Position numbers and translations under genes: made by a program. From Streptomyces sp. NRRL F-5126 (GTDB taxonomy: Bacteria > Actinomycetota > Actinomycetes > Streptomycetales > Streptomycetaceae): a stretch of DNA of 64,000 nucleotides. The stretch is taken from assembly GCF_000721265.1 (NCBI RefSeq), contig NZ_JOFZ01000008.1:390672-454671 (forward strand). The letters are read 5' to 3'. Shown here piece after piece: positions 1-9,151 of this stretch (position 1 is the first letter of the stretch; the number at the start of each line of letters is the position of its first letter). A model generated the notes under the pieces. The model did not search any database, was not told the origin of the DNA, and saw only the letters and a list, made by a program, of their open reading frames with translations.

Positions 1-1869
1 ATCGCGATGGGCGCGCGCCCGGTCGCGGTCGTCGACCCGCTGCGGATGGGCGCTGCCGACCACCCGGACACCAAGCGCGTCCTGCCCGGCGTCGTCGCCG
101 GGATCGGCGGGTACGGCAACAGCCTCGGCCTGCCGAACATCGGCGGCGAGCTGGTCTTCGACGCCTGCTACCAGGGCAACCCGCTGGTCAACGCGGGTGC
201 GATCGGCGTGATGCGGCACGAGGACATCCACCTCGCGAAGGCGTCGGGCTCCGGCAACAGGATCATCCTGTACGGCGCCCGCACCGGCGGCGACGGCATC
301 GGCGGCGCGTCGATCCTCGCGTCCGAGACGTTCGACGCGACGAAGCCGTCGAAGCGCCCCGCGGTGCAGGTAGGCGACCCGTTCCAGGAGAAGCTGCTCA
401 TCGAGTGCACGCTTGAGGCGTTCGCCGAGAAGCTCGTCGTCGGCATCCAGGACCTCGGCGCCGCCGGGCTGTCCTGCGCGACGAGCGAGCTGGCGTCGAA
501 CGGCTCGGGCGGCATGCGCGTCGATCTTGACGACGTGCCGCTGCGCGACTCCACGCTCTCGCCCGAGGAGATCCTCATGAGCGAGTCGCAGGAGCGCATG
601 TGCGCGGTCGTCGAGGAGGCGAAGGTCGAGCGCTTCCTCGCGATCTGCGAGAAGTGGGACGTCATCGCCACCGTCGTTGGCGAGGTCACCGACGGCGACC
701 GGCTGGAGATCTTCTGGCACGGCGAGAAGATCGTCGACGTCGACCCGCGCACGGTCGCCCACGAGGGGCCCGTCTACGAGCGCCCGTACGCGCGCCCCGA
801 CTGGCAGGACGCGCTGCAGGCGGACGACGCGGGCAAGCTGCCGCGCCCGGCCGGCGCGGCGGAACTGCGTGCGCAGGTGCTGCAGCTGGTGGGCTCGCCC
901 AACCAGGCCTCCAAGGCGTGGGTCACCGACCAGTACGACCGGTTCGTGCAGGGCAACACGGTCCTGGCGCAGCCGGAGGACACCGGCATGGTCCGGATCA
1001 ACGAGGAGACGGGACTCGGCGTCGCGCTGGCCAACGACGGCAACGGCCGGTTCGCCAAGCTCGACCCGTACACCGGCGCGCAGCTCGCGCTGGCGGAGGC
1101 GTACAGGAACGTGGCGGCCTCGGGCGCCAGGCCGCTCGCGGTCTCGGACTGCCTCAACTTCGGTTCGCCCGAGGACCCCGCGGTGATGTGGCAGTTCGCC
1201 GAGGCGGTGCGCGGCATCGCCGACGGCTGCCTGCGGCTGGGCACGCCGGTGACCGGTGGCAACGTCTCGCTCTACAACCAGACGGGTGAGGCGGCGATCC
1301 ACCCGACTCCGGTCGTGTCCGTGCTCGGCGTCATCGACGACGTGGCGCGGCGCACGCCGATGGCGTTCGCCGAGGCCGGCCAGCTGGTCTACCTGCTGGG
1401 CGACACCCGCGAGGAGTTCAGCGGGTCCGCCTGGGCGCAGGCGATCCACGACCACCTGGGCGGCCTGCCGCCCGCCGTGGACCTGGACCGCGAGAAGCTG
1501 CTCGGCGAGATCCTCGTCTCGGCCTCGCGCGACGGCATGATCGACGCGGCGCACGACCTGAGCGACGGCGGCCTGATCCAGGCGGTCGCCGAGTCGTGCC
1601 TGCGCGGTGGGAACGGCGCGCGGCTCATCGTGCCGGACGGGCTCGACGCTTTCACGTTCCTGTTCAGCGAGTCCGCGGGGCGTGCCGTCGTCTCCGTGCC
1701 GCGCAGCGAGGAGACGCGCTTCACGGACATGTGCAAGGTACGGGGTCTGCCCGCGACCAGGATCGGCGTGGTGGACGGCGACGTGATCGAGGTGCAGGGC
1801 GAGGTCACGCTCCGGCTTGAGGAGCTGAGGTCCGTTTACGAAGGAGCGATCCCGGCGCTGTTCGCCTGA
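1..1869 (+). CDS. purL: Phosphoribosylformylglycinamidine synthase subunit PurL (5'-truncated by the window edge)
   Basis: Large subunit of FGAM synthase, which converts FGAR, glutamine-derived ammonia and ATP to FGAM in purine synthesis (cytoplasm). The reading frame is open from base 1, so the gene starts outside the window; about 620 residues remain of a family length near 740-750, so roughly 130 N-terminal residues are missing. Visible signatures include [18 protein letters not shown] near the start of the visible part, the AIRS-type stretch [26 protein letters not shown], and the second AIRS half with [10 protein letters not shown] and AHDLSDGGL. The small 3' neighbour is separated by 43 bp. 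PurF and PurM follow 4 kb downstream, so the purine genes are clustered but not one operon. Confidence 0.97.
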   Translation: MAMGARPVAVVDPLRMGAADHPDTKRVLPGVVAGIGGYGNSLGLPNIGGELVFDACYQGNPLVNAGAIGVMRHEDIHLAKASGSGNRIILYGARTGGDGIGGASILASETFDATKPSKRPAVQVGDPFQEKLLIECTLEAFAEKLVVGIQDLGAAGLSCATSELASNGSGGMRVDLDDVPLRDSTLSPEEILMSESQERMCAVVEEAKVERFLAICEKWDVIATVVGEVTDGDRLEIFWHGEKIVDVDPRTVAHEGPVYERPYARPDWQDALQADDAGKLPRPAGAAELRAQVLQLVGSPNQASKAWVTDQYDRFVQGNTVLAQPEDTGMVRINEETGLGVALANDGNGRFAKLDPYTGAQLALAEAYRNVAASGARPLAVSDCLNFGSPEDPAVMWQFAEAVRGIADGCLRLGTPVTGGNVSLYNQTGEAAIHPTPVVSVLGVIDDVARRTPMAFAEAGQLVYLLGDTREEFSGSAWAQAIHDHLGGLPPAVDLDREKLLGEILVSASRDGMIDAAHDLSDGGLIQAVAESCLRGGNGARLIVPDGLDAFTFLFSESAGRAVVSVPRSEETRFTDMCKVRGLPATRIGVVDGDVIEVQGEVTLRLEELRSVYEGAIPALFA

Positions 1870-1912
1870 GGCGGCCGGTCGGTCATCACGTCATGAGCGA
1901 GGGGAGAAGCGC

Positions 1913-2116
1913 ATGTACGAGTACAAGGTCGTGACGTTCAGGGAATCGCTGGTCGGCGACGCCCTCGACAGCGGCAAGCTGGAGAAGACGCTCAACAAGC
2001 ACGCGGAGGAGGGCTGGGCTCTGAAGGCCATCACCGCCGCTGACGTCAAGGGGCGGGTCGGTCCCGGCGCGGTCGAGGGACTGCTCCTCACGTTCGAGCG
2101 CCCGCGCCAGGGCTGA
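1913..2116 (+). CDS. DUF4177 family small protein
   Basis: A 67-residue protein opening MYEYKVVTFRESLVG. The Y-x-YKVV start followed by a short amphipathic helix and the EEGWALKAI segment is typical of the DUF4177 family; no biochemical role is known to me. The start is supported by a purine-rich site (GAGGGGAGAAGC) 5-15 bases upstream. It sits directly behind purL on the same strand and ahead of a strong hairpin, so it probably shares the purL transcript. Confidence 0.85.
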   Translation: MYEYKVVTFRESLVGDALDSGKLEKTLNKHAEEGWALKAITAADVKGRVGPGAVEGLLLTFERPRQG

Positions 2117-2144
2117 CGGCGGGGGCCGGGGGCCGATTGCCGGA

Positions 2145-2182
2145 CTGATGCCGGTGCCGACTGATGTCGGCACCGGCATCAG
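2145..2182 (+). terminator. Perfect 16-bp stem hairpin after the purL-DUF4177 unit
   Basis: Arms 2145-2160 and 2167-2182 are fully complementary around a 6-base loop. It has no long T-run, like many Streptomyces terminators. It begins 29 bases after the DUF4177 stop codon. Confidence 0.8.
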
Positions 2183-2230
2183 TGCGTTCAGATGACTTTT
2201 CCGTGGGAGCGACCGAGGTCTTGTGCGGGA

Positions 2231-2246
2231 TTACGTAATTACGTAA
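2231..2246. promoter_or_regulatory. 16-bp perfect palindrome, candidate operator of the following regulator
   Basis: TTACGTAATTACGTAA is completely self-complementary and A+T-rich in a roughly 72% G+C setting. It ends 9 bases before the ATG at 2256, so it overlaps the expected -10/start region. Autoregulatory binding by the downstream winged-helix protein is the natural inference. Confidence 0.6.
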
Positions 2247-2255
2247 AGTCGAGGC

Positions 2256-2789
2256 ATGGGTCTTGAGCAGCGAGTCACCGAGCTCGAACGGAGGCTGGCC
2301 GAGCTGGAAGGCGTGTCGGCGCCGGCCGATGCGCCCTCCGACTCCGGGCCCGGATCGGCGGAGCCGGGTGTGCGGCCGGAGTTCTGGGCTCTGCAACGGC
2401 TCAAGGCCGAGCTGGCGTCCATCGGCAGCCATGACGGCGGCGTGCTGTTCACGGGATCGGTGCTCCTGCCCACGCGGGAGCGCTACGAGTGGCAGTACGG
2501 CACGGCCACGGAGCAGTTGCTGGACGAGGACTGGTCGCGCGAGGCGGACGCGTTCGCCGCGCTCGGGCACGGCGTACGGCTGCGGCTGCTGAAGGAGGTC
2601 GTGGGAGGCCGCCGCACGGCCGCCGAGCTCGCCGAGGTCGACGGGATGGGCACGAGCGGGCAGGTCTACCACCACCTCAGGCAGCTGACGGGCGCCGGCT
2701 GGCTGCAGGCGGCCGGCCGCGGCCGTTACGAGATACCGGCGGCCCGGGTCGTGCCGCTGCTCGTCATGCTGTCCGCCGCGCGGCCCTGA
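2256..2789 (+). CDS. ArsR-like winged helix-turn-helix transcriptional regulator
   Basis: A 177-residue protein. Residues 1-20 (QRVTELERRLAELEG) are a short coiled coil, followed by a flexible Pro/Gly stretch and a middle domain. From about residue 95 there is an ArsR-type winged helix: DAFAALGHGVRLRLLKEVV, then the recognition-helix region with QVYHHLRQL, and a wing with GRYEIP. No metal-binding Cys pair is seen, so the signal is unknown. A GAGG lies only one base from the ATG, too close for a normal ribosome site; the palindrome at 2231-2246 just upstream suggests autoregulation and possibly a leaderless or very short-leader mRNA. The M23 peptidase gene follows on the same strand after 67 bp and could be co-transcribed. 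Confidence 0.8.
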   Translation: MGLEQRVTELERRLAELEGVSAPADAPSDSGPGSAEPGVRPEFWALQRLKAELASIGSHDGGVLFTGSVLLPTRERYEWQYGTATEQLLDEDWSREADAFAALGHGVRLRLLKEVVGGRRTAAELAEVDGMGTSGQVYHHLRQLTGAGWLQAAGRGRYEIPAARVVPLLVMLSAARP

Positions 2790-2856
2790 CCAGGGCGCGG
2801 GGATGGAGCCGGGGATGCCGTCGGGGAAGACGTCGAGAAACGCCACAGGGGGAAAG

Positions 2857-3861
2857 ATGCGGGACAGCCATCACGACCGGGAACAGCACCAGGCGGTCGC
2901 CGAGCAGGGGAGCGGGGGTCCGGGGCGCGATCAGGAAGAGGCAGCCGGGAGGGAGTGGGTCGGTGCGGCACGGGGGGCCGCGCCTGCCCGTTCACGGCCG
3001 GGGCGCCGGTGGTCCGGGCGCAAGGTCGCCATGCTCGTCTACCGGCTCAGCTGGCTCGTCTTCGTGGGCCTGGTGGTCGCGGGCGTGATCACGGAGCTGC
3101 CCTTCAGCTGGTGGCTCACCTGGGTGCCGGCGGTGGTCGCCGTCTGCCTGCTCTTCGGGCTCGGCCGCTCCACGGCCCGCGCCCAGCGCGCCGCGCGGCC
3201 GCCCGCCGTCGAGTGCGCGGCGCCGGTGTCCGGGCGGTGGGCCGCTCTCAACAGCCCGGCGGACCGGGTGCCGAGCCACGGCACGCACGCGTACGGGCAG
3301 ACGTATGCGATAGACATCGTCGGTGAGCCCGAGCCGGGGTCGAGGCCGCGGTTCGCGCGGATCTGGCCGGTCATGAGGCGCAACGACCGGTTCCCCGGAT
3401 TCGGTGCGCAGGTGCGCGCCGTGGGGGACGCCACGGTCGTGACGTCGTCGGACGGGAAGCGCGACCACCTGAGCCGCAACTCGCTCCCCGGGGTGGTGTA
3501 CCTGATGCTGGCCGAGAGCTGGATACGGGATCTGGCGGGTGCGGGCTGGGTGGTCGGCAACCACGTCGTCCTCGACCTGGGAGGCGGCGCGTACGCGCTC
3601 TACGCGCACCTGCGGCGGGGATCGCTGACCGTGCGCGCGGGGGAGCGGGTGACGGCGGGGCAGGCCATCGCGCAGTGCGGGAACAGCGGCAACTCGACCG
3701 AGCCGCACGTGCACTTCCAGCTGATGGACGATCCCGACCCCGATGTGGGCCGCGGCCTGCCGTTTCGATGGCACGGCCTGGGTGTCCCGGCCGGCGGCGA
3801 GGCGTTCACGGCCGACGGCGGCGAGCACCGGGCGCCGCGCACCGCGGGCGGGGTCGGCTAG
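2857..3861 (+). CDS. Membrane-anchored M23 family peptidase (LytM-like)
   Basis: Predicted zinc endopeptidase of the M23/LytM family acting on peptidoglycan cross-bridges or acting as a divisome/cell-wall regulator. The ATG at 2857 has an AGGGGGAAAG site just upstream and is preferred over an in-frame ATG at 2803 (334 versus 352 residues). After a polar N-terminus come two hydrophobic segments (around LSWLVFVGLVVAGVI and WWLTWVPAVVAVCLLFGL), then the peptidase domain. Zinc ligands are recognisable: the HxxGxxxAxD-type motif (HAYGQTYAID), YAHL, and the final HVHF. The C-terminus (GEAFTADGGEHRAP) is short. The next gene starts 5 bases downstream. Confidence 0.85.
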   Translation: MRDSHHDREQHQAVAEQGSGGPGRDQEEAAGREWVGAARGAAPARSRPGRRWSGRKVAMLVYRLSWLVFVGLVVAGVITELPFSWWLTWVPAVVAVCLLFGLGRSTARAQRAARPPAVECAAPVSGRWAALNSPADRVPSHGTHAYGQTYAIDIVGEPEPGSRPRFARIWPVMRRNDRFPGFGAQVRAVGDATVVTSSDGKRDHLSRNSLPGVVYLMLAESWIRDLAGAGWVVGNHVVLDLGGGAYALYAHLRRGSLTVRAGERVTAGQAIAQCGNSGNSTEPHVHFQLMDDPDPDVGRGLPFRWHGLGVPAGGEAFTADGGEHRAPRTAGGVG

Positions 3862-3865
3862 CCTC

Positions 3866-4663
3866 ATGCGCGTGCAGCCCGCCAAGAAGCGACTCCGCAG
3901 CTACGACCACGAGCGGACACGTGCCGCTCTCCTCGCACAGTTCGAGCATGCGCGGGAGGCCGTGCGGGCGCTCGCGCCCGACCAGTACACGCTTCCGACC
4001 GGGCTCGGGACGTGGACGGTGCGGGAGCTCGCCGCCCATCTCACGATGGCGGTGGAGGTCGTCAACAGCGCCCTCGAAGTCCCGGAGCCGGTGGGGCCCG
4101 CCGTGCCCTTGCTCGACTGGCCGTTCGGTACGGCGTCCAGGGCGAGCACCATCGCCGACCGGGTGGACGCGCTCGCCGCGGCGCGTGAGCCGGAGGAGCT
4201 GTTCACGACCGTGGCGGAGCGTGCCGAGCGCCTGCTGCCGGGCGCCTCGGGCGACCGGCTGCTCGTGACGAGCTCGGGGCCCATGCGGCTGACGGACTAC
4301 CTCGTCACGCGGATCGTGGAGCTCGTCGTCCACACCGACGACCTGAACCGGGCGGCCGGGCTGTCGGTGCCGTTCGACCGGCAGGCGCTCGCCACGGCGA
4401 CGCGGCTGCTCGCCGACGCGCTCGCGGTCCGGGCGCCGGGGGCCTCCACGGAGGTGCGCGTCCCGCCGTACGCGGTGGTGCAGTGCGTCGAGGGGCCACG
4501 GCACACGCGGGGCACGCCGCCCAACGTGGTGGAGGCCGGGCCGCTCGTCTGGCTGCGGCTGGCCACGGGGCGTACGACCTGGGGCGAGGCGCTGGCCGCC
4601 GCCGAGGTCAGCGCCAGTGGGGAGCGCGCCGACCTGTCGGGGCTGCTGCCGCTGATGGGGTGA
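3866..4663 (+). CDS. Maleylpyruvate isomerase family (mycothiol-dependent/DinB-like) protein
   Basis: A 265-residue cytoplasmic protein of the TIGR03083-type family. The N-terminal half is a DinB-like four-helix domain with the typical LGTWTVRELAAHLTMA, where the His is a presumed metal ligand; the second conserved region is LTDYLVTRIVELVVHTDDL. Family members use mycothiol or are uncharacterised; no substrate can be assigned here. The frame is open further upstream, but the ATG at 3866 lies 5 bases after the M23 stop codon and gives the family-like N-terminus, so it was chosen. No clear ribosome site; translational coupling with the M23 gene is likely. Confidence 0.8.
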   Translation: MRVQPAKKRLRSYDHERTRAALLAQFEHAREAVRALAPDQYTLPTGLGTWTVRELAAHLTMAVEVVNSALEVPEPVGPAVPLLDWPFGTASRASTIADRVDALAAAREPEELFTTVAERAERLLPGASGDRLLVTSSGPMRLTDYLVTRIVELVVHTDDLNRAAGLSVPFDRQALATATRLLADALAVRAPGASTEVRVPPYAVVQCVEGPRHTRGTPPNVVEAGPLVWLRLATGRTTWGEALAAAEVSASGERADLSGLLPLMG

Positions 4664-4714
4664 CGGTGCGCCCCGGTTGCGGAACCGAGCGTGGCGTTGG
4701 ATCGTCCGAGGGAC

Positions 4715-5578
4715 ATGCAGAAGCAGGGAATCGCCACAGTTGGCATTGCCGCACTGCTGGCCCTCACGGCCGCCTGCGGCACGCAATCCGGTACGTCCGG
4801 AACGGGCGCCGGGACGGGCTCGGGCACGGCGCCGTCCGCCGACCCGAGCGGTAGCGCGGTGCGTACGGACCTCCCGCTCACCGGGGTGCGGTGGAAGGTC
4901 GACAGCCTGACGGTCGCCGGGGCGTCCCCCGCGGTGCCGGCCGCGGCGACCATGGAGATCGACCGCGACGGACGGATCTCGCTGGGCACAGGGTGCAACG
5001 GCTACAGCGGCCGGGTCCGGGTCGAGGGGGACGAGATCACCGTGGTGTCCGGCCTGAACAGGACGTTCGTCGGGTGCTCGATGTATCTGGAGCGGTACGA
5101 GGAGGCGATCGGGGACGCGTTCAAGGGGACGCTCAAGGCGCACGTGAGCGGGCGGGCGGCGAACGACAGGGAACTCGTGCTGACCTCGCCCGGCAAGCGG
5201 GGGACGCGCGTCGCGCTGACGACGCGTCCCGACGCGCCGCTCGTCGGCACTGCCTGGACGGTGGACGCCCTGACCGGCGCGAAATCCTCCACGACGCTGC
5301 CGAAGGGCACGGAGGGCAAGGCGCACTTCACGTTCGAGCACGGGGCGGTCAGCGGCAGCCTCGGGTGCAACAGCTTCCGCGCGCCGGTGAAGGTCTCCGG
5401 CTCCAAGGTGACTTTCGGGCGCGTCATCTCGACCAAGATGGCCTGCTCGCCCGCGCTGTCCGAGCTCGAACAGGGAATCCTCAAGGTGCTGAAGGGGACG
5501 GTCACGGCGCAGACCAGCCACAAGGCGCTGTTCCTGAAGGGCAAGGACGGCGCCGGGCTCGCGGCGGTCGCCCGCTAG
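4715..5578 (+). CDS. META domain-containing lipoprotein (two META repeats)
   Basis: A 287-residue exported lipoprotein. Signal peptide with the lipobox LTAAC near residue 20, followed by a Ser/Thr/Gly linker. Two HslJ/META-like domains follow: the first begins LTGVRWKVDSL and contains GTGCNGYSG, the second begins LVGTAWTVDALTG and contains GSLGCNSFRAPV. The paired Cys pattern (CNGY/CSMY and CNSF/CSPA) recurs in both, which suggests a disulfide in each domain. Start at ATG 4715 with CGAGGGAC directly upstream, preferred over the ATG at 4691. Function of META lipoproteins in actinobacteria is not established; cell-envelope stress roles are an inference. Confidence 0.85.
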   Translation: MQKQGIATVGIAALLALTAACGTQSGTSGTGAGTGSGTAPSADPSGSAVRTDLPLTGVRWKVDSLTVAGASPAVPAAATMEIDRDGRISLGTGCNGYSGRVRVEGDEITVVSGLNRTFVGCSMYLERYEEAIGDAFKGTLKAHVSGRAANDRELVLTSPGKRGTRVALTTRPDAPLVGTAWTVDALTGAKSSTTLPKGTEGKAHFTFEHGAVSGSLGCNSFRAPVKVSGSKVTFGRVISTKMACSPALSELEQGILKVLKGTVTAQTSHKALFLKGKDGAGLAAVAR

Positions 5579-5827
5579 CCGGTATGAGTTGGGTCACCGT
5601 GCGGTGGCTTCGCCGCGTGTCCGTGGCGCGGGGACTCGCCGGGTGCCGCGAAGGGGACGCGGCCCCCGCCGCGGCGGCCGGACGGGCCCGGGCCGCCGGT
5701 CGCGGGCGGTGGACGGAGGCCGGGCGGCCGCACGGTCCGCTGGGCGGGAGTCACGTTGCGTGGTCGCCCGCGCGGGACCGGCCCAGGTTTTACGCATCCC
5801 CAATTCGGACCAGTGGTCGATCTCGCC

Positions 5828-5841
5828 TACACTCGGTTGCG
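5828..5841 (+). promoter_or_regulatory. Candidate purF promoter (-10 TACACT) giving a leaderless mRNA
   Basis: TACACT at 5828-5833 lies 7 bases before the purF GTG at 5841, with no ribosome site in between. A weak -35 (TTCGGA) lies 18 bases further upstream. The rest of 5579-5827 shows no gene or recognisable riboswitch. Confidence 0.5.
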
Positions 5842-7367
5842 TGCCTCGTGGTGATGGACGACTCAGCCACGACCTGCTCCCCGGAGAAAAGGGCCCCCAG
5901 GACGCCTGCGGCGTCTTCGGAGTCTGGGCTCCGGGCGAAGAGGTCGCCAAGCTCACCTATTTCGGACTGTATGCCCTGCAGCACCGCGGACAGGAATCCG
6001 CGGGCATCGCAGTGAGCAACGGGTCCCAGATCCTCGTCTTCAAGGACATGGGCCTGGTCTCGCAGGTCTTCGACGAAACCTCCCTCGGCTCCCTGCAGGG
6101 CCACATCGCCGTCGGTCACGCGCGCTACTCGACCACCGGCGCGTCCGTGTGGGAGAACGCGCAGCCGACATTCCGCGCGACAGCGCACGGCTCGGTGGCG
6201 CTCGGCCACAACGGCAACCTCGTGAACACCGCGGAGCTCGCGGAGATGGTCGCCGACCTGCCCAAGGAGAACGGCAGGGCCACCCAGCTCGCGGCGACCA
6301 ACGACACCGACCTCGTCACCGCTCTCCTCGCCGGCCAGACCGACGAGGACGGCAAGCCCCTCACCGTCGAGGAGGCGGCACCCCTCGTGCTGCCCCGGGT
6401 GAAGGGCGCCTTCTCGCTCGTCTTCATGAGCGAGCACACCCTCTACGCCGCCCGCGACCCCCAGGGCATCAGGCCGCTCGTGCTCGGCCGCCTGGAGCGC
6501 GGCTGGGTCGTCGCGTCCGAGTCCGCCGCGCTCGACATCTGCGGCGCCGCGTTCGTCCGCGAGATCGAGCCCGGCGAGTTCGTCGCGGTCGACGAGAACG
6601 GACTGCGAACGACTCGATTCGCAGAAGCGAAGCCCAAGGGCTGCGTCTTCGAGTACGTGTACCTGGCGCGGCCCGACACGGACATCGCCGGCCGGAACGT
6701 GTACCTGTCCCGGGTGGAAATGGGCAGGAAACTCGCCGCCGAGGCGCCGGCCGAGGCCGATCTGGTGATAGCGACCCCGGAATCCGGCACTCCGGCCGCG
6801 ATCGGCTACGCGGAGGCCAGCGGCATCCCGTACGGCTCGGGCCTGGTGAAGAACGCGTACGTCGGCCGTACGTTCATCCAGCCGTCCCAGACGATCAGGC
6901 AGCTCGGGATCCGGCTCAAGCTCAACCCGCTCAAGGAGGTCATCCGGGGCAAGCGCCTGGTGGTCGTGGACGACTCCATCGTCCGGGGCAACACCCAGCG
7001 CGCCCTGGTCAAGATGCTTCGCGAGGCCGGGGCCGCCGAGGTGCACATCCGCATCTCGTCCCCGCCGGTGAAGTGGCCGTGCTTCTTCGGCATCGACTTC
7101 GCCACCCGCGCCGAGCTGATCGCCAACGGCATGACCATCGACGAGATCGGCACCTCGCTCGGCGCCGACTCGCTGAGTTACATCTCCATCGACGGGATGA
7201 TCGAGGCCACCACCATCGACAAGCCGGACCTGTGCCGCGCCTGCTTCGACGGCGTCTACCCGATGGACCTGCCCGACCCCGAGCTGCTCGGCAAGCAGCT
7301 CCTGGAGACCGAGCTCGCCGCCGGCCCCGCCGACACGGCGGCCGCCGACGCCCTGCGCCGCCCGTAG
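5841..7367 (+). CDS. purF: Amidophosphoribosyltransferase PurF
   Basis: First committed enzyme of purine synthesis: PRPP plus glutamine gives phosphoribosylamine. The GTG at 5841 gives VPRGDGRLSH..., a start known for Streptomyces PurF; no other start in this long open frame fits. It has a class-II (Ntn) glutaminase domain with a presumed 22-residue propeptide cleaved to expose Cys23 in DACGVFGVW, then the FGLYALQHRGQESAG block. The phosphoribosyltransferase domain carries the PRPP loop VVVDDSIVRGNT and conserved Cys residues near the end (CRACFDGVYPM). The product is 508 residues, normal for the family. purM follows after 96 bp on the same strand. Confidence 0.97.
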   Translation: MPRGDGRLSHDLLPGEKGPQDACGVFGVWAPGEEVAKLTYFGLYALQHRGQESAGIAVSNGSQILVFKDMGLVSQVFDETSLGSLQGHIAVGHARYSTTGASVWENAQPTFRATAHGSVALGHNGNLVNTAELAEMVADLPKENGRATQLAATNDTDLVTALLAGQTDEDGKPLTVEEAAPLVLPRVKGAFSLVFMSEHTLYAARDPQGIRPLVLGRLERGWVVASESAALDICGAAFVREIEPGEFVAVDENGLRTTRFAEAKPKGCVFEYVYLARPDTDIAGRNVYLSRVEMGRKLAAEAPAEADLVIATPESGTPAAIGYAEASGIPYGSGLVKNAYVGRTFIQPSQTIRQLGIRLKLNPLKEVIRGKRLVVVDDSIVRGNTQRALVKMLREAGAAEVHIRISSPPVKWPCFFGIDFATRAELIANGMTIDEIGTSLGADSLSYISIDGMIEATTIDKPDLCRACFDGVYPMDLPDPELLGKQLLETELAAGPADTAAADALRRP

Positions 7368-7463
7368 CGCCCGTCCCGCCCCCTGCCCCGCGTACGCCGT
7401 CGGCCGGCGCCAAGCCCGTATCCCGTGCCGCCCCGTACGTTCGACGACACGAAGGTTCCCGCA

Positions 7464-8543
7464 ATGTCTCAGTCCCCCGCCCCCCGCACCGGTGCCAGCT
7501 ACGCGGCCGCCGGCGTCGACATCGAGGCCGGCGACCGCGCGGTTGAGCTGATGAAGGAGTGGGTCAAGAAGACCCGCAGGCCCGAGGTGCTCGGCGGCAT
7601 CGGCGGGTTCGCCGGCCTCTTCGACGCCTCCGCCCTCAAGCGCTACCAGCGCCCGCTGCTCGCGTCGGCGACCGACGGCGTCGGCACGAAGGTCGACCTG
7701 GCGCGCAGGCTGAGCGTCTACGACACGATCGGCCACGACCTGGTCGGCATGGTCGTCGACGACCTGGTGGTGTGCGGCGCGGAGCCGCTGTTCATGACGG
7801 ACTACATCTGCGTGGGCAAGGTTCACCCGGAGCGGGTCGCCGCGATCGTCAAGGGCATCGCGGAGGGATGCGTGCTCGCCGGCTGCTCACTGGTCGGCGG
7901 CGAGACCGCTGAGCACCCGGGGCTGCTGGGCGAGGACGACTTCGACGTCGCGGGCGCCGGGACGGGCGTTGTGGAGGCGGACGGACTGCTCGGCGCGGAC
8001 CGTATCCGCGCGGGTGACGTCGTCGTCGCCATGGGCTCGTCCGGTCTTCACTCGAACGGGTACTCCCTGGTGCGGCACGTGGTCTTCGACCGGGCCGGCT
8101 GGTCGCTGGAGCGCGAGGTCGCGGAGTTCGGCCGCACCCTCGGCGAGGAACTGCTCGAACCGACGCGCATCTACTCGCTCGACTGCCTGGCCCTCACCAG
8201 GACCACCGAGGTGCACGCGTTCAGCCACGTGACCGGCGGCGGCCTGGCGGCCAACCTCGCCCGCGTCGTGCCCGACGGGCTGCACGCCGTCATCGACCGG
8301 TCGTCGTGGCGGCCCGCGCCCGTCTTCGAGGTGGTCGGCACGGTCGGCGGCGTCGAGCGGCTCGAACTGGAGAAGACGCTGAACATGGGCGTCGGCATGA
8401 TCGCCGTGGTGCCGGAGGGATCGGTGGACACCGCGCTGACGACGCTGGCCGACCGCGGGGTCGACGCCTGGGTCGCCGGACGGATCACCGAACGGGGAGC
8501 GGAGACGACCGGGGCCGCGCTGGTCGGGGACTACGCGGCCTGA
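7464..8543 (+). CDS. purM: Phosphoribosylformylglycinamidine cyclo-ligase (AIR synthetase) PurM
   Basis: Converts FGAM to AIR with ATP. The ATG at 7464 (MSQSPAPRTGASY) has GAAGG upstream and is preferred over an in-frame ATG at 7425; product 359 residues. Signatures: LLASATDGVGTKVDLARRL (AIRS ATP-binding), VCGAEPLFMTDYI, SGLHSNGYSLVR, and HVTGGGLAANLARVVP in the C-terminal half. Its position downstream of purF with a short gap fits a purF-purM transcription unit. Confidence 0.97.
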   Translation: MSQSPAPRTGASYAAAGVDIEAGDRAVELMKEWVKKTRRPEVLGGIGGFAGLFDASALKRYQRPLLASATDGVGTKVDLARRLSVYDTIGHDLVGMVVDDLVVCGAEPLFMTDYICVGKVHPERVAAIVKGIAEGCVLAGCSLVGGETAEHPGLLGEDDFDVAGAGTGVVEADGLLGADRIRAGDVVVAMGSSGLHSNGYSLVRHVVFDRAGWSLEREVAEFGRTLGEELLEPTRIYSLDCLALTRTTEVHAFSHVTGGGLAANLARVVPDGLHAVIDRSSWRPAPVFEVVGTVGGVERLELEKTLNMGVGMIAVVPEGSVDTALTTLADRGVDAWVAGRITERGAETTGAALVGDYAA

Positions 8544-8629
8544 GGTGATCGGGGCAGCACAAACCCGATCCGCGACCGTGATCCCGGACCGGGCAGGTGA
8601 AGAGAGGAAACGGCGAAGGTGTGGAGGCG

Positions 8630-8887
8630 TCAAGCGCCGCGGCGCTGGGAGGAAGGACCTGAGTCCTCGTCCTCGTCCTTCTCGTCCTCGTTGTACAGAT
8701 CTGCGTACTGAGCGTACGGGTTGTCGTCTTCCTCCTCGTCGTCCTCGAACGGCTCGCCGTTCGGAGGCTGACTGGAGGTAGACGCGCCTAGCTCGTTGGC
8801 CAGACGCGACAGGTCAGTCCCGCCGCTGTTGTACTTCAGCTGGCGGGCGACCTTCGTCTGCTTGGCCTTGGCCCGGCCGCGCCCCAT
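8630..8887 (-). CDS. DUF3073 small acidic-tailed protein
   Basis: An 85-residue actinobacterial protein. The N-terminus MGRGRAKAKQTKVARQLKYN is strongly basic; the second half is very acidic (a run FEDDEEEDDNPY and then DEKDEDEDS). This charge split is typical of DUF3073, whose role is unknown to me; a nucleic-acid or ribosome-related role would be only a guess. GAGGGGG lies upstream of the ATG. It is convergent with purM (86 bp between stop codons). The 264 bp upstream (8888-9151) holds no gene and should contain its promoter. Confidence 0.88.
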   Translation of the reverse strand: MGRGRAKAKQTKVARQLKYNSGGTDLSRLANELGASTSSQPPNGEPFEDDEEEDDNPYAQYADLYNEDEKDEDEDSGPSSQRRGA

Positions 8888-9151
8888 GGCTCGACCCCCT
8901 CGGTGACGGGGCTACTCGGCCCCAGAGTCTTGACACGCGTTCATGGTTCAGAACGAGCTCTCGTCGGAGAGACCCGTCCGTAGGGCTTCAACCGTACCTG
9001 CTTCCGCGGCCATGCGGTACGCCGTCCACATGACGCGCCCCGGGGCAGAACCGGCGAGACGCCCCGTACTCGCTGGTCAGTGGCGATTTTAACCCCATCT
9101 CGGGGGCCGACCCGCCCGACCGGCGTGAGTCACGTCTCGCCGGCCCCCTCG

